A stretch of DNA of 64,000 nt, taken from contig ARYC01000714.1 in the NCBI GenBank assembly GCA_000711775.1, forward strand, positions 1 through 64,000. The letters run 5' to 3'. Under the pieces are notes generated by a model. It did not search any database. It was not told the origin of the DNA and saw nothing but the letters and a program-made list of their open reading frames with translations. Of this stretch, positions 35,515-47,558 are shown one piece after another; position 1 is the stretch's first letter; each line of letters begins with the position of its first letter. Both the position numbers and the translations under genes were made by a program. This DNA is from Oxytricha trifallax (taxonomy: Eukaryota; Ciliophora; Spirotrichea; Sporadotrichida; Oxytrichidae).

Positions 35515-38500
35515 CAGCAGAAGGCTAATCTTTATAAAAAAGAACCACAAAAGGCAGGAGATAGTAAATTAGAGAATAGGTTAAATAAATTATTGAAGCA
35601 AAACTTGAGAAAATTTCCAAAGGTTTATTAATCAAAATTAACAATCTAAAATTACCTCTTTTTATGTGTAAAAATTCACACCTCACATAAAATTGAATAT
35701 CAGAGAAAATTAGAGGAATATAGGAAATAAATGGAAGCATAGCAGTCAGTTCTGGCATTGAGGTGAAGAACAAGTTTAAACAGTTCTAAGCTCCAATAAT
35801 TGATGGGAGATCCATAATCAACTAAAAATTAATTAAATTCACATAAGAATGGTGATTTTACTACGCCATCCATAAGAATTTTAAATCCCAGGAGATCAGT
35901 TGATTTTCAAAATACTGGAAATTATCTCGAAGACTTGACTAAAAGCATAAAAAATAAGAAAAGCTAGAGAATATATGAAACTTAGAATACTTTAATGAGT
36001 GGGGAACAGGCTAGACTAAAAGTACAATAAACCATGAATTTCTAAAGTATTGCTTAATAAAATACCCTACATAAAAATAATGACTTCCTGTCTCCAGTCA
36101 ATTATCAAAGAGATTTTACAAAAATATATCTGAAGCATATATTTCCCTTATTTTTTTAGACTTAACTCAAAAGATAGGAACATCTCCCTCTATACTTAAA
36201 CGAAGATCTTCTGAAATTGGCAAAGACCATTCCCAAAGCCCTAATTATTTTGAACTACATCTTCAAGAACTTAAGAAACCAGATTAAAAAAGCAACAGAG
36301 GCAGTATTAGAGAAGATTATAATTAATAACATAAAATGATGCTTAGAAGTTTAGATCAAGAAGGGAATTAAGATGTTGGCGAGAGGTACTTTTTTCACAG
36401 TCTCAATTGGAAAAACATCAAGAAAAAATAAATGAATCAGAGTTTGAGATAAGAAGGTGTTAGAACTGCTGCTTAAAGTTCAATCAACCATATTATGCTT
36501 TTTTATCAATAATTGATATATAAGTCCAGTGACCAATGAAAATCTTGACAGATTTTTAAGAGAATCTAAACTGTAAAAGCTTTAAAAAATTGAATCAAAG
36601 TAGAGAAGAGACTATAACAAAAGATCAGCGTTCGTCTCTCCTTAGAAACTAATGTCGATAGAAGAGAATTAATTCAATAAAGTTGAGTTGATGAATAAAC
36701 AGCTTGAAAATCATGTGGATGGAGAAATTTTTCTGCCTAAAAATATCTTAGATGAGGCTACCCTCTAATAGTTATACAATGAGAAAGAATAAGACGCAAA
36801 CCAGAAACTTTCGATACAAAATGGAAGGTTAATGTCTGTTAAAAATTAATTTTTATTGTCATAGCAGATGCCGATGAGAAAAACTGAAATAAGTTAAGAA
36901 ACAAAAATAAATTAAAGTCTTTTAGCCATAGAATAAAGACTTGGCTTAAAAAAGAAATCAAAATTTGAAGAAATTAATCAAATTGTCAATTTAGAAAAGA
37001 CAAAAGAAAATATTGAGTTAATCGGAAGAGAAATTATTGAAGTGAAAAATTCAAAATGCAATAAAGCATCTTAAAGAAGTTCAAGGCAACCTAGCACTAT
37101 TATTAAAGGTGCTAATAGATACTCAGCTAGTTCGTAAGAAAGAATTGATTCAGTTATGTAAAGTTCTATCGGATTCAACCATACAAAAACAAGTTCTTTT
37201 ATGAGCAAAAGATTTTCAAACTAAGATAAAAAGTCAAATATCAAAACCATAGATTACTCTACAATATAAGATGAACTGCGAGGACATTCTCAAGCATTCT
37301 CTATTTAAACAAGAGTCAATAGTAAAGGTGAGAAAGTTAATGAGACAACCAGTTTAACTTTACCTCTGAAGAAAATTAATTAGAATTTTAATTATAATCA
37401 ATCTGATAATTCAACTCCATTTGCAAGATAGAGGAAGTCTATTATGAATGAGTCTTTTTAATTATCAAAATTTTGCTAGGATCTTAAAAACAGAAGCATT
37501 GACAATCATGTAAACTTTCATTCATTAAGATGTCATGGCTGTCAAAATTAAAAGTCTTAGAATACTAAGTAGAAACTAATTGAAAGGCTTTTTGAAAAAC
37601 CTAAAGAGGTATTTTTATAAAAGATCAACAGGGGCTAAGATTAAGATTCCTAAATGGAAACTGATTAATAGATTTTGAAACGAAAAGAAGTAATTAAACA
37701 GCTTCTTTTAGACATTCTTGACCATGAAAAGCATTTTAACTCCATTAATTAATCAATAGACCTGAGTTAAAATTTAACAGAAAGAATGAGCTCGATAGAA
37801 ACTTAGAGATTAAGAAATCACTCAACAAATTAGAGTCCTAGGATACCCGAATTCTTGTAGATAATAATGCAATATGACCCCAAAGGAAATCCTTAAGTAG
37901 CAGATGATGCATAATTCAAGCATATAGAGAAGCTATTCAATGCTTGGTATAACTATAACGAACCCAGAATGAATGAAAAAGCTCTCAGAAAACAATTGAA
38001 GCTAGGCAAAAAGAAAACGAAACTTGATGATTCAGGAAAGTCAAAAGAGAAAAGAAGGCGTAATACAAGAATGGATTTAGACAAATCTGATGATTCTTTC
38101 AAGTCATATTTAGACTCCGAATTTTACGATGAAGACAAGTTGATTAACATGAGGACTGATGCTCTTGATAATGCTAAATTTAGTGTTTACAACAAATATC
38201 TCAATGTGCTATTGCTAAAGACTGGTGACCCCTTTGTTGCTTAGTAAAAATTTTTACTTTATAAACTATACACCCACAAATATCTTTTAGTTTAATACAA
38301 CAATTATCTGAGGATAAAAAGAAAAGGCAAAAATGAAGAGAAACAGAAGAGCTTTTATGAAAGAATGTAGCAAGATGTACATAAACGTAAAGTTGAAGAT
38401 TCAACTGTTCTAAATCAAAGAAGCATGATACAAAGATTTACTACAAACTTTAGCAGCATTAGTGGAATCTAGTCAAACAGAAATAGTTCTAAGGGTGATA

Positions 38501-39159
38501 CAACCCCTATGAATGTGGGAGCCCTAGCTTCACAAGCAAATTATTACAGTCGTTAGCAAGCCTAATAAGGCTTAATCAAAGATAAGGGTATGGGAAAGTC
38601 GAAAGATTCACATGAATACGTGCTTCATGATGTGCCAGAAAACATAGAAGAGTTCGATAATTTCGATTAGTATGACATTTCGCTCAGAGCAGAAAAAGCG
38701 AAAGGTTTAGGTAATCATAATTAGCCTAATATTGGCAACATTTCGAATAGATCAGGAAAGAAGAATTCTCCCACAGCTAAATATACTTCAAACTTCATTT
38801 AGCCTACCGTTTAACTTCAGGTTAAATCTCAGTAACCACGAAGATTAAGCAACGCTTTTGGCATAAGTCAGAATAAGTTTTCAGGTAATTTAGCAACAAG
38901 ACTTGGGAACATCAAGATAGGGGGCTTGAAGAAGAAAAACGTAAATATCATAGACTAAAAGATTATTGATCTTGAGAGGGAGTTACATTAGCAGTCTTAA
39001 ATTAAATAGGATCATTAGAATAATAGAAAGATGCTAGGCAACTAAACTAAAAATATTACTGTTAATGATGAAAATGATCATGAAATTGATGTTAGACTGC
39101 CGCTTTCTAACTAAAAAAGAGCGAAACCCATTATCAAGATGATGATTAGTTAGTTATGA
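35515..39159 (+). CDS. Long disordered, Gln/Lys/Ser-rich protein of unknown function
   Basis: The gene starts MSTTAEGQSLQKRTTKGRR and ends at TGA 39157-39159. From about 36530 to the end the frame is essentially continuous and rich in TAA/TAG Gln, Asn, Ser and Lys. The first kilobase changes frame several times (around 35700, 35830, 36120-36160, 36430-36530), consistent with introns or IESs; one candidate ends TTTTTTTAG at 36160. Short basic segments (KKKTKLDDSGKSKEKRRRN) and coiled-coil-like segments occur. A CHGCQNQK dyad near 37540 is too isolated to call a zinc site. No family is recognised. Confidence 0.5.
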
Positions 39160-39300
39160 TTTAATTATATTTTCACAAAAATTTCAAGGATTCTTAATCT
39201 ACTACAAATCATTGGTATATGTTAAGAAAAGGTTTAAAATAATAAGAGTTTAATTAGTTTGAGTGAGGGATTGAATGTGATTAAGAACGGGTTAGATATT

Positions 39301-42300
39301 TCATCTTCTTCCACCTCTACCACCTCTGCTACTTCCTCTTCCACCTCTGCCACTATCTCTTCCGCCTCTGCCACTATCTCTTCCGCCTCTGCTTCCACCA
39401 CCAAAACTACTACTTCTATCTCCTCTGCTGTCTCTGCCACCTCGGCTGCCACCTCTGCTGCCTCCTCTACCACCTCTTCCTACATTCTTAGTGACTAGCA
39501 TGCTTCTAGTGGGTCTACTCTTCTATACAATCTTATTCCATTGCTTGTCTCCATACTTGCCATTGCTAGGGTTGTTGGAGCTTCCTCTGTCTTGCTTTCC
39601 ACTCTTCTTTATTGAAGCCATCATCTTTTTCTTTTTAGTTTCAATAAGTTTGCTTGTGGATCTTGCGTCCTCTCCCTTATTTAAGTCTGCGTGACCCTTT
39701 CTGAAAGATTTCATCATTCTTCTGCTTTCATTGCTGTTTTTGGCTCTCTCAATGATTTTATTGCATGTAAACATAATTTATCCCATAAGATAGCGTAAAA
39801 AATTATTGAATTTTCATAAAATTATTCTACGTAAATGATCTTGGAGTCTTCCATATCTCCAGCATTTTGTAGCTTCAAATGAGTTTTCTACATCCACTTC
39901 TTATAAAACTGTTAATCCATAGTTTTATCAGCATTTTTATTGGTAATTTTGACACCTGCTTCATTTCTCTTTTCTTTGACTATCTTACGGTCTCCATCAA
40001 TCTTCTTGGTAACGTACCTCTTTTTCTTTGAGTCCCACTTCATAACAGTCTTTCCCTTCATATGCTGTAGCATTTCGTCATCGTCGTTTATCAAGTTCAA
40101 TGTAACGTCATCCAAGAAGTTAACTTTAAAATATACTTTTTGTATATACAAGTTTCTCTCATCATCATTCCAGAGTGAGGACTTTCCAGCTCTGCTTGCC
40201 ATATCTCCTCCTTCTCCATCCATTCCTTTCTCATTGCTAATATATTAGCCACTCGCTCTGAAGTCACCTGCGAAAGACTTCTTCTATCTTTTGATGTTCA
40301 GACCATCATCCTTGATTTACTCAATGAGGGATTCTTTCTCAAAATTTGAGAGAGACTTATCTTCTAGAATTTTCTAGATTTTTAGTCTGCGTTTTTTACT
40401 CATTTTACTGATTTGGTCTTTAATTTTTGAGTTCCCTTGAATTTCCTATTCCTATCATAGTTTATAAAAAATTTTAATACTTTTAATCAAATACTCCATA
40501 TACTTGTTTTTAAATTTTTCCTCTTAAGCAACACTTGTAGCTTCAGCTCTCTTTCTCTTCTTCAATAGCTTAGAATTGTTCTCCTGTTCCTTAGTCTTCA
40601 TCTCAATAATCTTTTAATCAAGGACCTTTTGCTCCTAGTCAAACTTAGCTTGAACTTCCTTATGATATTCTCTTCTTTCTTAGATCTACCTATACTTCTA
40701 GTCTTGAAGTTACAGAGCGTCTTAGAATTTATTGATCTTTTGATAGTCCATAGTTTTGATTATGCTTTGCTCTAACACGCTCTATTTTGGCTAAAAATAA
40801 AACGATATGACTATTTTTAAAAGGAGCTTGAAAGACTTGAGTTGATCCTTAAACTTCATAAAATCAACCTGTTTCTAATCAACAGTAAGACGTAAAAGTG
40901 GATGAATATCACTCTCCTGTAATTTACTTGCAGCATAAACACCACTCATAGATGCTGGGTCTCTGGTTTTGTTGTACTTATTCAGAGATAGCTCCATAGA
41001 TTTCTAAAGTGGTTACAAAGCAGTTTCATGTGAATGTAGGAGATTAGCGTAAAGTTCCATGTACTCATCTACTGTGTGTTGAGGAAGACGGCCAAAGCAA
41101 ATATGCATTGGGTTTAATAACAGTTCATTCATTTCAAGATTCTCATAATAAAATGCAAAGAATTTAGTAAATTATAAATGTAATAGAAGGCTTATCAAAG
41201 TATTTTCTGCCTACAAAGATACTCAGGTCATGCATATAAGGAAGTTCTTTCTTGGTAATGATTGAATATGAGGTACCTTTCTAACCGGCTCTGGCAGTTC
41301 TACCAGATCTGTGAATAAATAATTTCATTTTAGTTGGGAAATCGTAGTGGATAACATTAGAGAGGAAGGGAATATCAATACCTCTGGCTGCTAAATCAGT
41401 GACTATAAGGAAGTTAACTTTCTTAGCTCTGAAAATGTTAAGACGCTCCTCTCTTGATCTTTAATCCATAGCACCATAAATAAATACTGACTTAAAGCCA
41501 GCTCTAGTTACAAGCTCATGCAAGAACTCTACGTGATATCTAGTCGCACCGAAGATAATTGATTATTGCTTCTCATTGACATCTTAAATAAGCTCTCTCA
41601 TAATATACAGTAGTGTGGCTGCCTTTTCTCCAGTTCTTACAACCATGAACTACAGCTTCAAATCATCACTCAACTTAGAATCTCTGTCAACCTAAACCAT
41701 CTTGTAATCTTTGATACCAGAAAGAGCGAATTCCTTAACCTAAGATGAAATAGTAGCCGAGAAAAGTAAACTTTATCTTGACTTGGGCATTCTGTCAGTG
41801 ATGGACTTTAGTTATTCAGCAAAACCTAGCTCAAATAATCTATCGCACTCATCATATACGACTAACTAAACTTGAGAAAGTGAGAGTCCAGTTTCTTAGA
41901 TACAATGCATCAATCTACCTGGTGAAGCGATAATAATATCGGGATTTAGTAGCAATCTTTCAAATTAGTTTTCCATGTCACTACCTCCTGTAATTAAGGC
42001 GTAAGTGAGATCTGTGTATTTAGCCAGAGACATAAAATATGTGGCAGTTTGCATGGCGATTTCTCTTGTTGGTGACAAAATGATACATCTAGCTCCGACT
42101 ACCTTACTATGCGCTTTCAATTTCTCAATAATGGGAATGACAAAAGAACCTGTTTTACCACTACCAGTTCTAGCCATAGCAATAATATTGAAGCCTTCTA
42201 AGATCACAGGAATGGCCCTTCTTTGGATGGGAGTAGGTAAGTTATAACCTTTCTGTTTAATTGCTTTATACAGGAAAGTGGATAAATTGAAAGCCTCAAA

Positions 42301-42405
42301 TGCTCCACCGCCTGCCTTCTTCTTCTTTTTTAATTCAAGAGCTGGATCTTTGTTTTGAAGTTCTGGGAGATGGGCGTCATGCTCCATAAATAAATCTGAG
42401 TTCAT
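39301..42405 (-). CDS. DBP10: DEAD-box RNA helicase DBP10 (DDX54)
   Basis: The full helicase motif set is present: Q-motif region [21 protein letters not shown], motif I ARTGSGKT, Ib TGGSDMEN and ASPGR, motif II DECD, motif [28 protein letters not shown] and [14 protein letters not shown]10-type C-terminal domain with Lys-rich coiled segments follows ([12 protein letters not shown]). The protein ends in a roughly 50-residue RGG/GGRDS repeat tail and TGA at 39301-39303. DBP10 acts in 60S ribosomal subunit assembly in the nucleolus, and the RGG tail is typical RNA-binding sequence. The N-terminal ATG at 42403-42405 leads straight into the helicase. Short frame breaks near 41165, 40745 and 40440 suggest small IESs or introns. 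Confidence 0.88.
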
Positions 42406-42885
42406 TTCTTTCTATAGAAAAGTGACAAAAATGCTTGTTTAATAATGAAAGTATATAATATACTAATTTATTTATTTATCAATTCCATCAGTAATATACT
42501 CGATAGTACAATTAAAGCCATAATTAAATTAAAACATACTTTAAATTATAAATTTAATAATGACAGACAACTAAACAAAAAGGATTCCAAGTTCTTCCTC
42601 TTAAAATTTGCCAATAAACTTAACTTTCAGTAATTCATCAGAAATAAATTCATACATTCGTGCATAAATGGGACTGCCTGGTTAGTCAAGTGGCTCTCCC
42701 TTTTCGAATCATGTTATCTCAAGGAACTTAAAAGATTTTAGAGATTTAGATGGCACTTATCTAATTAGAGATAAAATTTTAAATAAACCATAATACTCAC
42801 TTGATCGTTTGGGAACCCATTCAGCAGCTCTTCTCTATCGAAACATTTAATTCAGAAATTATCATAATTTTCACTATTTTCATTA
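42406..42885. other. Spacer with one GC-richer patch
   Basis: The 5' flanks of DBP10 (minus) and a small plus-strand gene are here. A patch at about 42665-42720 (GGGACTGCCTGGTTAGTC...) is GC-richer than its surroundings; I considered and rejected a tRNA. Nothing else is seen. Confidence 0.45.
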
Positions 42886-43232
42886 TGAATTTGCAATTAT
42901 AGTTAGAATTCAATCTTTAATTCGAAGAATATGAATATTATTACTTAAACCTATTGAACCCCATTGACTTTGATGGGTCAGTTTGGCAAGAAGTAAAAAA
43001 CTCCTATAAAACAAATGAAATTGGTTTCTTTATCAGTGTCCTGTTTTTCGTTTCTCTTTCCTGGTCGTTTGTGTCTTACCGTAGAAATAGCATATTGGAA
43101 CAGAAAAAGCGATTCGTATATCAATAATATAAAAAACAGAAATTCATTGAGGAATCACTTAGAATAAAGAGCAGAGAAGAATTGATTGAAGAAAAGATAC
43201 AGAAGATTGAATATAAATAGTATTTTAAGTAG
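42886..43232 (+). CDS. Small single-pass membrane protein, unknown
   Basis: The frame has about 115 codons from ATG 42886 to TGA 43230-43232. An acidic N-terminal segment is followed by one hydrophobic span (IGFFISVLFFVSLSWSFVSY), then a strongly basic and acidic coiled tail (QKKRFVYQQYKKQKFIEESL). The order of span and charged tail suggests a tail facing the cytosol or matrix. No family is recognised. It contains no interruption. Confidence 0.5.
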
Positions 43233-43776
43233 TGAATTTCAGGGAAATATTCATAAAAATTAACATGTTTTATCGTTGTCGATTGTATATAGTTAATAAT
43301 AAAATTAAAAGCCATAAATTAAGGCAAATAATATATTTAATTTCATTAAAGAAAATAATCTCATTAATATTTATTATAAAAGTTTAATTCAACCAGATTA
43401 TTGAAGAATCCTTTTAAATCATAAATTTACTTCATGGTTTTCAATAAATAAAATATGAATATGAAATAGAATCTATAGTAAAATTAGTGAATTAAAAGAA
43501 AAAATTAGTATTTAATATTGAAAAAATAAAAATAATTTTTGTTGATTTATTTTTATATAAAACTAATAATATTTTCATAATAACAGCATAAGCAGCCTAT
43601 TTAATGTTTTCGACAATTTCGCATTTTTCTAAATATCTTTAAGTCAATATATAGTTAAAATAATTCACCTTAATAAACTTATTGTAAAATTTAAAGTTTT
43701 TTTAAAAAATAAATATGAGTAATATCTAAAATGAAAATCTGTTTCAATTAAATCTTATCCTATGATAATAAATACT
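43233..43776. other. AT-rich spacer
   Basis: A very AT-rich gap lies before the first AlkB-like gene; no gene or repeat is seen. Confidence 0.5.
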
Positions 43777-45182
43777 ATGACGACTGCAATTAAAACAGCT
43801 GGGTAAGATATACACGAAACTGCTTCACTCACAACAAAAGGTGCAAATATGAAAACAAAAGACAATGGGACTGTCAATGCCACATGGAAAGAAATCCTAC
43901 CATTTTTCATTCCCGTAGGCTTTTACATTGTCCACATCTAAGATTAAAAACTTGTTTTTAAAATCAGATTATAATCAAAAATTAATTTGAGTAATTAATG
44001 AATCTATCTGATTTTTGCTCATTAAAACTTTTCATTCTTTACATGGTGTTTGTATTGCTTGATCCCTGCCATTGATTTGATAATGCCCGAGTCACTCAAT
44101 AATTTCAGAGAAGATAGAGTACGATCTTATGAGAAGGACCCTAAATTCTAAGTTTACAATATATAATTAAAATGTTTAACTTTTGAGTAAGTTCCCCTAT
44201 ATACCTTTTGGGTTCTTGATTTTAGTTTCCATTTTATTACTTTGTACATGATTGGATAAGGCCTGATTGGCACGACTTGGTACACCTATTTGTTCTTGAT
44301 TCTGGGAAACGCTCATTTAGGCGCAATAAACGGGGTTGTAGGCCATGATCTATTGCACAGAAGAAACCTAAGAGATAAGATCATGGGCACATTGTGCTTC
44401 TCCAAGGCGCTATACACTCACTACTTCATCCAGCACGTCCAATCTCATCACAAACTAGTATGCACACCCAATGATTCTTCTACATCTCATTTTGGTGACA
44501 GCATTTTTTATTACTATGCTACGTCAGTTCCCTAAACATTTGTAGAGGTGTGGGATATTGAAAAGGTAAGACTTGAGAGACAAGGTTAATCTAAGTTTAG
44601 TTTGGAGAATAAGCTCTTCTAATACAAATTAATGGAGGTTGCCTATCTTATATTCGTGTGGAAAGTACTAGGCTTCGCAGCTCTGAAATATCAAATACTT
44701 TATGCAATATTAATCGTCATAATTTATGAGGGAGTTTAATACATTTCCCACTATGGATTACTAAGAAACAAGGATGAAAATGGAAATTGGGAAACAGTTA
44801 CTGTTAAACATGCTTGGAATAACTTAACCTTTTATTATTACAGACATAATAATTAAATTTATTAATGAATGCTCCTTAACTATTTAGTGGCTACATTCTG
44901 TTCTAGGTCTAGAGACACAGTGACCACCACGCCAATGTTTACAAACCTTTCCACATTTTAAACATCCATTAAGAGACTCCAATGCTTCCCTAGGGCTATA
45001 TAGCTTCACTGATTGTGGCCCTGGTCCCTCCAGTTTTCAAGAAAGTTATGGACCCTATGGTCAAATCAATTAGAAATAACGAAAAAGTCAGCGAAGAAAT
45101 CAACCAACTTAATCAGAAACTAATGAATTTTACTATTTTACCAATTTCCATACTTATGACATACCTTGCTTTCTTTTTATGA
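43777..45182 (+). CDS. AlkB-like membrane di-iron hydroxylase, copy 1
   Basis: This integral membrane fatty-acid-desaturase/alkane-hydroxylase superfamily member has the histidine boxes NGVVGHDLLHRR, FIQHVQSHHKLV and QRHSDHHANVY, plus the ISHYGLLRN segment typical of AlkB. These ligate the two irons that oxidise a terminal or aromatic C-H bond. Several hydrophobic segments lie around the boxes. Inserts interrupt it at about 43938-44035 (after FYIVHIQ), 44150-44190 and 44850-44905. The last, between YYYRHNNQ and the RHSDHH box, splits a histidine cluster. Stop TGA is at 45180-45182. Substrate unknown. A paralogue follows 545 bp downstream in the same direction. Confidence 0.85.
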
Positions 45183-45727
45183 TAAAAATAATACTGAGGT
45201 TATCTGATTTAAATAGATGCTTGATTAGATAAAAACTATGGATAATTTTATTTAAAAAAATCTATTAATTTCGCAGTAAAGAGTTTTAAAACAAAAAAAT
45301 AATAGTTTATTTTTATTTAAATAATAAAACTTTAAAAACAATTAAAATTTAATTAGACACTATCTATATATTTCATTTATGCTTTATAAATCTAAATCAT
45401 CGCATGATTTAAAGTTATATCTTAATTATCAATACCAATATTTTAGTATTATTGTTTTTGAAAATAAATTAGTTATGAAATAAAAAAGGCTCTAATACAT
45501 TATTAAAGCGTGCCTAATCAATTATTATTTGAAAATAAAAAAATTTCTATATTTTCCTTCGTTTTACGGCGATGTAGAAATTAATTAAACCAATTATGAT
45601 TTTAAAAATGGCTAAATATTTAATATTAATATTTACATAAAATGGGATAAGAAGTATATTTGGAAGTTTATAATTTATTAATTTTATAAAATAATAATAA
45701 TAAGAAATTTGTGTAAATATCTTTGAA
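45183..45727. other. AT-rich spacer between the AlkB-like paralogues
   Basis: No gene is seen. The spacer would include the 3' end of copy 1 and the promoter of copy 2. It is dominated by A/T runs. Confidence 0.5.
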
Positions 45728-47314
45728 ATGAACACAAAGAATCAATAAGATAACATTGAAAAGAAAGTTGATTGTAAGAATATATTTCCATTTTAATGAA
45801 TTTATATAGCTTAAACGAATCTGTTGAGGAAGTTTGGACATTAAATTGACTTATATCTATTCTTCCTACCTACTTTTCTATATCTTCTTCACATATACTT
45901 GGTATTTATATATTTCAAATTTTTGATTGAAATATTCCAAGTTATTATATAATAATCATTATTTTAACTTATGTTATACATTCCCCTATTTATGATATAT
46001 TTTGGTATTTGCTCATAATAACTATACTTTTGTGATTTGGATCATTTTCGTGGTGCTGCCCATCTTAGATTATAACTTACCCACTGGCTTTAATTTCACT
46101 GACCACCTCTAGAATTAAAAGTAGCCTGAAAAAGACTGGAGATATAATTTGGCATTATACACTTTTGCAATTACTGATATTATCTTCTCTATTGTTATAC
46201 TATATTTTATTTCTACTGGTACAATCGTTATTAAAACTCGATAATAAATTTTAATTTATATTTGTATCTATTTAATGGGTTAAAGTTTGTCAAGTTTCAT
46301 AATGATTTTAATTACAAGTACTTAATTTAGTGCTATAAATTACGTTATTGCACATGAATTAATGCATAAAAAGTAAATGAAGGATAAAGTTCTGGCTTTT
46401 ATTATATATTTGAAAGCTTTTTACACACAGTATATTAAGAAAATACATATATTTTAATCAAGTTTATCATTATACAATACGAAAATAATTTATAATATTC
46501 ATACTCATCGTATGAGATGTATAGCTTAACTCTTAAAAATTTAGTAATAAATTTGATTTATAGGGGTTAATTCCATAACACGTTAAGATTCATCACAAAA
46601 TGGTAGCTACAACTGAGGATACAACGACATCATATCTCGGAGAATCAGTTAATCAATTTTTCTTAAGAACAGTAAGCAGAACTTTCAAAGCAGCTTGGAA
46701 AATAGAATTTGATAGACTTACAAGAGAGGGAAAATCACCCTATGACCTCTTTAATAATACCTTCATCCAATCTCAGATATGTCATATTGCACTATTTTTA
46801 ACAATTTATTGGATATTTGGGACCTATGCTTTGACATATCACTTAATTCACTCGATAGTAGTTATAAGCATGTAAGAAGGTGTCAATTACTTGCAACACT
46901 ATGGGTTAATGAGGAAGAAGGATTCGTAAGGAATCTATGAATCTGTTAAAATGAAGCATTCTTGGGATGCACCATATTTCTTTACTAATTACATGCTGTT
47001 CAAAAATGAAAGACATGCAGATCATCATACTAACTTGTGTATATTAATGTGCTTATTTTTTTAACTCCTACAAGCCATATCAGATGTTAAGTGCATACCC
47101 CGAAAACCCTACTCTGCCATTCGGAAATGCTATAAGTTTACCAATGGCTTTTATCACTCCACTATGGTAAAAAGTAATTAATCCAATCGCTATTGCTTTT
47201 AACAAAGATGAAAAGATTGATGTCAAAATATTGGAACAAAATGAAAAAATTAAGAAAATATTCATTACAGCTACATCAATTGTTTTCACGATTCTTTGCT
47301 TTGGTTTTATGTGA
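45728..47314 (+). CDS. AlkB-like membrane di-iron hydroxylase, copy 2
   Basis: This is a paralogue of the preceding gene: VIAHELMHKKQMKD, IPQHVKIHHKMVATTED, EGVNYLQHYGLMRKKDSQG and FKNERHADHHTN reproduce the four AlkB histidine/His-Tyr motifs in order. The N-terminal part (MNTKNQQDNIEKKVD) and first spans are split by AT-rich inserts between about 45798 and 46035 and at about 46425-46565. A 31-bp IES (47031-47061, pointer TAACT) separates HHTN from SYKPYQMLSAYPENPTLP. Stop is TGA 47312-47314. Sequence divergence from copy 1 is large, so the duplication is old. Confidence 0.83.
47031..47061 (+). other. 31-bp IES, pointer TAACT
   Basis: TAACT occurs at 47031-47035 and 47062-47066. Removing 31 bp joins ADHHTN to SYKPYQ in the second AlkB-like gene without a frame shift. 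The ends do not follow GT-AG. Confidence 0.85.
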
Positions 47315-47558
47315 AATAACAATAAGTATACATTTAAGTTTATTTCCTCCCAAATGTTAAAGTGTGACCATATCCTATTATTTAAAAAAGAAAAAGTGAG
47401 TTGATATTCTTAGAATAAAAGTAAAATATATGAATCTTTATAGATTTTATATGCTTTAGATTATAATGTGTTAACTTAGAGATAGACATTTATAAGTGTG
47501 AACTGTGTTGATAGTCACTAAATTGCTGCTTTCACAGCCTGAATTAAACTCATATTGC

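Noticed and set aside
39234..39501. Ser/Thr/Ala-rich and Glu/Val-rich ORFs opposite or overlapping the RGG tail of DBP10
   Set aside because: They are alternative frames of the RGG repeat. The RGG frame is continuous with the helicase C-terminus and ends in TGA.
42660..42725. GC-richer patch that might be a tRNA
   Set aside because: There is no acceptor pairing, no proper T-arm (GTTCGA with stem) and no plausible anticodon arm on either strand.
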